NCBI GenBank assembly: GCA_029261855.1
Contig: JAJDAN010000026.1
Span: 79,797-143,796 of the forward strand
Source of the DNA: Deltaproteobacteria bacterium
GTDB taxonomy: Bacteria; Myxococcota_A; UBA9160; UBA4427
Direction: 5' to 3'
DNA: 64,000 bases
Part shown: piece after piece, positions 59,738-64,000 of the stretch
How positions within the stretch are numbered: position 1 is the first letter of the stretch
Layout of the letters: each line of letters starts with the position of its first letter
Notes under the pieces: generated by a model
What the model was told of the DNA's origin: nothing
Databases searched by the model: none
The model's input: only the letters and a program-made list of their open reading frames with translations
Program-made: the position numbers and the translations under genes

Positions 59738-60463
59738 CTATTCGATCTTGAAGATCGCGTCGTCGTCGAGCCGGGCCAGCAGCGACTGCTGGGCGCGACT
59801 CAGGTAGTCGGCGTCCCGGGACTCGAGGGTCAGCAACACCCGGAAATCGCGCTCCTCGATCTTCGGATACGAGCCCAGCATCAGCTCGGGGAACTCGACC
59901 AGCAGATCGTTGAGGTGGTCCGCGATGTCACTCTCGCGTCGCTTGACGTAGATGCGCAACAGCTGGAAGGGAACGCCGCGGAAGCGATCCCGGATGGACT
60001 GGAACTTCTTCTGCAGCAGCTTGGGAATGCCCGGGAAGATGTGGACGTTCTCGACGATCACCACCGGGAACCAGAGATCACCGGCATCGATCACCTGACA
60101 GCCGGAAGGGATCATCGCCATCTTGCGCTGGCTCTCGTTGGCCGGCGTACCCTGTTGGCGTTCCATGCGCTCGACCATCGACTGGTTCAGCTCGAGGTCG
60201 CGATCGAATGCCTTGGCGATGGCGTCCATGGTCAGGTCGTCGTGAGTGGGACCGATGCCACCCGAGGTGAACACGTAGTCGTAGGTCTCGCTCATGGCGC
60301 GCACTTCTCGCGCGATGAGATCGATCTCGTCCGGGATCGTGAGGATCCGCTCGAGGTCGACGCCGAGAGAGCGCAGCTCGGTCGCGAGGAAGGGCGAGTT
60401 CGTGTCGACGACCTTCCCGGACAGAATCTCGTTGCCGATCACGAGGAGGGCAGCGGTGGGCAT
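59738..60463 (-). CDS. CinA/MoCF-like domain protein
   Basis: A 241-residue protein with the molybdopterin-binding-like fold found at the N-terminus of CinA (competence/damage-inducible protein) and in eukaryotic FAD synthetase. Motifs include LLVIGNEILSGKVVDTNS, VRAMSETYDYVFTSGGIGPT and HDDLTMDAIAKAF. The C-terminal CinA amidohydrolase domain (NMN deamidase) is absent, so it is not a full CinA. In eukaryotes the related domain hydrolyses FAD. Exact reaction here is unknown. Confidence 0.92.
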   Translation of the reverse strand: MPTAALLVIGNEILSGKVVDTNSPFLATELRSLGVDLERILTIPDEIDLIAREVRAMSETYDYVFTSGGIGPTHDDLTMDAIAKAFDRDLELNQSMVERMERQQGTPANESQRKMAMIPSGCQVIDAGDLWFPVVIVENVHIFPGIPKLLQKKFQSIRDRFRGVPFQLLRIYVKRRESDIADHLNDLLVEFPELMLGSYPKIEERDFRVLLTLESRDADYLSRAQQSLLARLDDDAIFKIE

Positions 60464-60564
60464 GACGGGAGAATCCTAACCGAGGGGCCCGAGGCCAGCC
60501 AAGAACGGGCGGGGCCGGGCGCGGGCCGCGCCAAGCGCCGGGGAAAGGACGTATTCTCGCGCGC

Positions 60565-60867
60565 GTGGAGTACCGCGTCCGCTTCGAGCCTTCGGGCAGG
60601 GAAATCGTCGTACCGGCTGGAACGAGCCTGCTCACCGCGGCCCGGCTCGCGGACCTGCCCGTGGCCAGCTCTTGCGGCGCCGACGGTGTCTGCGCGCGTT
60701 GCGGACTCGAGATCCTGGAGGCGGTCGAATCCGTCGCCGGCGAAACCAACCGGGAACGGGACATCAAGCAGCGCAACCGGATCGATCCGCGCCTGCGTCT
60801 GTCCTGCCGGGTCCTCGTCGAGACGGATCTCACGGTCACCGCTCCGTACTGGGGACGGAATCGGTAA
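60565..60867 (+). CDS. Small [2Fe-2S] ferredoxin
   Basis: A 100-residue plant-type-like [2Fe-2S] ferredoxin. Cluster ligands are C37, C43, C46 and C81 in the pattern CGADGVCARC followed by LSCRV. The start is GTG. It could donate electrons to the P450s or to anabolic enzymes, but no reductase is adjacent. It is 10 bp upstream of the CbiX-like gene and may be in its operon. Confidence 0.9.
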   Translation: MEYRVRFEPSGREIVVPAGTSLLTAARLADLPVASSCGADGVCARCGLEILEAVESVAGETNRERDIKQRNRIDPRLRLSCRVLVETDLTVTAPYWGRNR

Positions 60868-60877
60868 CGTTCTCGGC

Positions 60878-61300
60878 ATGAGTTCGCAGGTCCCGGGCGA
60901 GAGAGCAGCGGGCGAAGCCAAGGCCGCCATTCTGTTGGTCGACCACGGCAGCCGCCGCGCGGAGGCGAACGACCAGCTCGAAGCCATCGCCCGGCTGCTG
61001 CGCGCGCGAGATCCGGAACGCGTGGTCCACGTCGCGCACATGGAGATCGCGCCGCCGGACATCGCCGCGGGCATCGCCGCCTGCGTGGCCGACGGCGCCC
61101 GTGAGGTCGTCGTGCACCCCTACCTGCTGGCACCCGGCCGGCACAGCCAGGAAGACATCCCCGCACAGGCGGCGGCCGCCGCGGAGCGCCACCCTGGGGT
61201 CCGGGTTCGCGTCAGTCCCCCGCTCGGCATCCACGAGAAGCTGATCGACGTGGTCCTCGAGCGCGTGAATGAGACAGCACTACCCGGAGGGGTCCGGTAG
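60878..61300 (+). CDS. cbiX: CbiX-family sirohydrochlorin chelatase-like protein
   Basis: A 140-residue single-domain member of the CbiX/SirB family, which inserts Co2+ or Fe2+ into sirohydrochlorin. The N-terminal ILLVDHGSRRAEAN holds the conserved His of the active site and VVHPYLLAPGRHSQEDIPA the second. The short form matches CbiXS, the small archaeal and bacterial type. No other cobalamin or siroheme genes are nearby. ATG 60878 gives the right length; longer in-frame codons upstream are shadow sequence. Confidence 0.82.
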   Translation: MSSQVPGERAAGEAKAAILLVDHGSRRAEANDQLEAIARLLRARDPERVVHVAHMEIAPPDIAAGIAACVADGAREVVVHPYLLAPGRHSQEDIPAQAAAAAERHPGVRVRVSPPLGIHEKLIDVVLERVNETALPGGVR

Positions 61301-61327
61301 CCTCCCCGCTCGACGGAAGGGTGGCGA

Positions 61328-63145
61328 GTGGGTTTGCGAGACATCTTCGGACTTCGGGGCCTCTTCGGGAGCGTCAACACCCGCACCATCTACCTCTACT
61401 CGATCGGGATCGGGCTTCTCGCGGGACTGGGCGCCGTGCTGTTCGGCTATCTGCTCGACGCGGCCACCCACCTGACCATGGGGGTCTGGGCTCAGGTCGC
61501 GATTCCGCGGCCCGCGGGCGAGATGGCCGTTTGGGCTTCGCCCGACGGTGAGCCGCGACGTTGGCTGCTGGCGCTGCTGCCGGTGTGCGGAGGGTTCGTC
61601 GCAGGCTACCTGGTCAAGACCTTCGCCCCGGAAGCGGAAGGCACGGGAACCGACAGCTACATCGACGCCTTCCACAACAAGGGCGGGGTGATGCGCCTCC
61701 GCGTTCCCCTCGTCAAGTCGCTGGCCACGATCGCCACCCTGTCCTCGGGCGGAAGCGCCGGCAAGGAAGGACCGGTCGCGCAGATCGGCGCCGGTATCGG
61801 CTCGGCGTTCGGACGCCTGATCCACATGGGAGCGCGCGCCCGCCGCACGCTGATGGTCGCGGGCGCGGCCGCCGGACTGGGGGCGATCTTCCGTGCACCC
61901 CTCGGTGGCGCCCTCACCGCGGTCGAGGTCCTGTACAAGGAGGACCTCGAGACGGATGCCCTGACCCCGGCAATTCTCGCCTCGGTGACTTCGTACACGG
62001 TCTACTGCTCGATCGAAGGCTTCGACCACGTGTTCCACTTCGAGCACGACATGTTCCACAGCCCGGTCGAGCTGGTCTTCTACGCGCTGCTCGGTCTGTT
62101 CTGTTCGGCCGCGGGCTACCTGTACGTTCGATTCCTGCACGGCTCGAAGCAGTACTTCTTCGATCGACTTCCGGTGAACGGATACCTGCTTCCACCGATC
62201 GGCGGACTCCTGGTCGGCGCAATCGGGTACTTCCGCCCGGAGGTGCTGGGACAAGGTCTCGGCTACGTACAGCAGCTGATCAGCGGGGAGTCGGTCGGAG
62301 GTCTGTCCGCCTCGGTCGGGGCCCTGGCCCTGCTGGCCGGACTCAAGATCCTGACGACCTCGTTCACGATCTCGTCCGGGGGCTCTGGCGGCGTCTTCGG
62401 CCCCAGCCTCTTCATCGGCGCGATGCTGGGCGGCTGCGTGGGCACCCTGAGCCACATGCTCTTCCCAGAGCTGGTACCCGACGTCGGCCCCTTCGTGGTC
62501 GTCGGGATGGGCGCCTTCTTTGCGGGGGTCGCCAACGCTCCCATCGCGTCCCTGATGATGGTGTGCGAGCTGACCGGCGCGTACGAGCTGCTACCGCCGC
62601 TGATGGTCGTCGCCACCGTCGCACTCGTGACCTCGCGACGCTGGTCGATCTACGTCAATCAAGTCGACAACAAGTTCTTCTCGCGGGCCCACCTGTGGGA
62701 GATGAACCCGAACGTCCTGAAGCGCATGACGATCGGCGAGATGAGCCGAGGAGTCTACGACCAACACGCGATCATCTCGAGTGGAACGCCGCTCCACGAG
62801 ATCCAGGCACTCGCCCAGGAACTCGGCGAGACCGACCTGATCGTCCGCGGCGAGGATGGTGACCTGGTGGGGCTGGTCAGCCTGCGCGATCTCGGAGACC
62901 GCGAGGAACTCGAGCACCTCGGCTCCTTCGTGCTCGCACACGACCTCGTGAACCGGGGCGCGACCTTCCTGACTCCCGGCGACAGCCTGATCAGCGCGCT
63001 CGAATTCTTCAGCGACCGGGAATTCGACAAGATCCCGATCGTCGAGGTGTCGAATGACCGGCGGCGGGTGCTCGGGCAGGTGCGCTACGCCGACATCCTC
63101 GACTTCTACAAGCGGGAGCACGGGGCCGTACCGGCGGCAAGCTGA
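61328..63145 (+). CDS. ClC-type chloride channel/antiporter with CBS domains
   Basis: A 605-residue ClC protein. The selectivity motif is SSGGSAGKEGPVAQIG, with gating glutamate E147 in GKEGP, and GGVFGPSLFIG is the second filter motif. About 10-12 membrane helices lie in residues 20-455. Two CBS domains follow at about 470-590, a feature usual in eukaryotic ClCs and in some bacterial ones, and commonly used to bind nucleotides. The proton-glutamate position could not be checked by eye. GTG 61328 is used. It stands alone between CbiX and the Nudix gene. Confidence 0.92.
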   Translation: MGLRDIFGLRGLFGSVNTRTIYLYSIGIGLLAGLGAVLFGYLLDAATHLTMGVWAQVAIPRPAGEMAVWASPDGEPRRWLLALLPVCGGFVAGYLVKTFAPEAEGTGTDSYIDAFHNKGGVMRLRVPLVKSLATIATLSSGGSAGKEGPVAQIGAGIGSAFGRLIHMGARARRTLMVAGAAAGLGAIFRAPLGGALTAVEVLYKEDLETDALTPAILASVTSYTVYCSIEGFDHVFHFEHDMFHSPVELVFYALLGLFCSAAGYLYVRFLHGSKQYFFDRLPVNGYLLPPIGGLLVGAIGYFRPEVLGQGLGYVQQLISGESVGGLSASVGALALLAGLKILTTSFTISSGGSGGVFGPSLFIGAMLGGCVGTLSHMLFPELVPDVGPFVVVGMGAFFAGVANAPIASLMMVCELTGAYELLPPLMVVATVALVTSRRWSIYVNQVDNKFFSRAHLWEMNPNVLKRMTIGEMSRGVYDQHAIISSGTPLHEIQALAQELGETDLIVRGEDGDLVGLVSLRDLGDREELEHLGSFVLAHDLVNRGATFLTPGDSLISALEFFSDREFDKIPIVEVSNDRRRVLGQVRYADILDFYKREHGAVPAAS

Positions 63146-63217
63146 ACGCGCCGCCAGGAGCGGCGCGCGGCAGAACGCCGCGCACCCGCAGCAAGCCGGA
63201 AGCTGCGATTCCGACGG

Positions 63218-63784
63218 CTAGCGCTCTTCGAGGATCTCGAACCAGTAGAACCCCGCGATGACCAATGCGTGCTGGATGTCTCCGGCGCGCATGCGGGGGT
63301 GCAGCTCGGAGCGCGGTAGCAGCTCGACGGCGGTGTGCTCGGTTTCGCCATCGTTCCGGATCTCATCCACGCGTTGGGCGCCCCGGACCAGGAAGGTGTG
63401 ACAGCCGTTGCCGAACAGCGCCGGGTTGGGGTTGACCACGCCGAGCGAGACGGGCGCTTCGCCTCGATAGCCAGTCTCCTCCAGCAGCTCCCGGGCCGCC
63501 GCTTCCGCAGGAGCTTCGCCGGCATCCACGATACCGCCGGGAATCTCGAGCGTGATCTCGTCATTGCCGTGCCGGAACTGTCGAACCATCACGAACTCGT
63601 CGTCGTCCGTCAGCGCCACGACGTTGACCCACTCGGCCGCTTCAATCCGGTAGAAGTCGTGCTCGCGGCCTGTGCGAGGAGAGCGAGAGATCTTGCGGTA
63701 GACCTCGAACACCCGGCAGTCCTGCAGCTTCTCGTGGGCGACGGTCTCCCAGGGCTCCGGATGGAGGTCGCTTCGGTCAGGCAT
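63218..63784 (-). CDS. Nudix hydrolase
   Basis: A 188-residue Nudix enzyme. The box GGIVDAGEAPAEAAARELLE then ETGY matches Gx5Ex7REUxEExGU with the metal-binding glutamates intact. The arrangement, with the box near residue 90 and a C-terminal ALVIAGFYWFEI tail, resembles ADP-ribose pyrophosphatase (NudF). ATG 63784 is chosen since upstream in-frame codons are Arg/Ser-rich and unlike the family. It is convergent with the ClC gene (72 bp gap). Confidence 0.93.
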   Translation of the reverse strand: MPDRSDLHPEPWETVAHEKLQDCRVFEVYRKISRSPRTGREHDFYRIEAAEWVNVVALTDDDEFVMVRQFRHGNDEITLEIPGGIVDAGEAPAEAAARELLEETGYRGEAPVSLGVVNPNPALFGNGCHTFLVRGAQRVDEIRNDGETEHTAVELLPRSELHPRMRAGDIQHALVIAGFYWFEILEER

Positions 63785-64000
63785 CGGCTGGCGTCTCTCC
63801 CCTCTAGGTGCGACGGCTAGCCCTGATCCGTGATGCGGATCAGGGCGCGACTCCAATGCGCGGCCGGGAGCCCGCGACAGGGCGGCCGACGCGGCATCCC
63901 GAGACTGCCGACAGGATCTCACACTAGTAAGGTTCTCCCGTTCCAGCCGCATCCGCTCGCGAAGCCGGTTCCGAAGGGTTCTACCCGGAACTCCGCGCGC
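63785..64000. other. Upstream region of the Nudix gene, reaching the window edge
   Basis: No gene is seen. A perfect 10-bp inverted repeat lies at 63821-63845 and is annotated separately. The rest is GC-rich sequence of unknown role. Confidence 0.5.
63821..63845. promoter_or_regulatory. Perfect 10-bp inverted repeat upstream of the Nudix gene
   Basis: CCCTGATCCG-TGATG-CGGATCAGGG forms a 10-bp stem with a 5-base loop, 37-61 bases before the Nudix start. It has no T-run on either strand, so it is either an operator or a terminator of an upstream gene beyond the window. Confidence 0.5.

Noticed and set aside
59654..60877. N-terminal extension giving a 548-residue CbiX protein
   Set aside because: The extra sequence is the antisense of the CinA-domain gene and overlaps the ferredoxin; the CbiX domain is complete from ATG 60878.

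Overview
The window is high-GC, densely coded chromosomal DNA from a Gram-negative bacterium. The Gram-negative reading rests on an RND efflux pump with its membrane-fusion protein, several lipoprotein signal peptides, DUF1329, and a secreted NxxGxxAF-repeat protein with a PEP-CTERM-like tail. The gene mix (P450s, Baeyer-Villiger monooxygenases, family III CoA-transferases, an F420/LLM-type oxidoreductase, many short-chain dehydrogenases) resembles uncultured Myxococcota, Binatota or related deltaproteobacterial lineages. That placement is inference. I found no complete rRNA, tRNA, IS element or CRISPR array.

Layout. 1-1.5 kb: end of an ABC exporter. 1.5-8.5 kb: a plus-strand catabolic cluster of a small unknown protein, a PhyH dioxygenase, an SDR, an amidohydrolase, a two-domain CoA-transferase and an isopropylmalate/isocitrate-type dehydrogenase. 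8.8-23.2 kb: an accessory block with three TetR regulators, two related P450s, a DUF1329 protein, and a tightly coupled TetR, MBL hydrolase, P450, transglutaminase-like, RND adaptor, RND pump operon. That operon ends at a Baeyer-Villiger monooxygenase remnant that lacks its first FAD motif. 23.5-31.7 kb: a secreted repeat protein, a hybrid sensor kinase with a LuxR regulator, a dienelactone hydrolase, a Fic protein and an unknown. 31.8-36.9 kb: a second catabolic operon (intact BVMO, CoA-transferase, LLM oxidoreductase, second CoA-transferase). 37-49.3 kb: mixed genes including a flavin monooxygenase, a MEMO1-AMMECR1 fusion, a GT-C-like membrane protein, DUF72, two SDRs, AlkB-like, PyrE, PCMT-like and GFA proteins. 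49.3-58 kb: two long minus-strand runs, including HisD, GNATs, an alcohol dehydrogenase, TauE/SafE, a bicupin, EthD, a methyltransferase and an unlisted 59-residue gene. 58.1-64 kb: AroC, DUF4079, a CinA-type domain, a ferredoxin, CbiX, a ClC channel with CBS domains and a Nudix hydrolase.

Functional reading. The two CoA-transferase clusters and the P450/RND operon look like peripheral pathways for hydrophobic carbon compounds (isoprenoid, steroid-like or alicyclic): oxygenation by PhyH, P450 or BVMO, CoA activation, ring or ester hydrolysis, and efflux. The substrates cannot be read from sequence. The best candidate for an undescribed system is the 13.5-21.7 kb operon. Its enzyme genes and adaptor are joined by 4-bp or otherwise minimal junctions, and it sits opposite a divergent P450-TetR pair.
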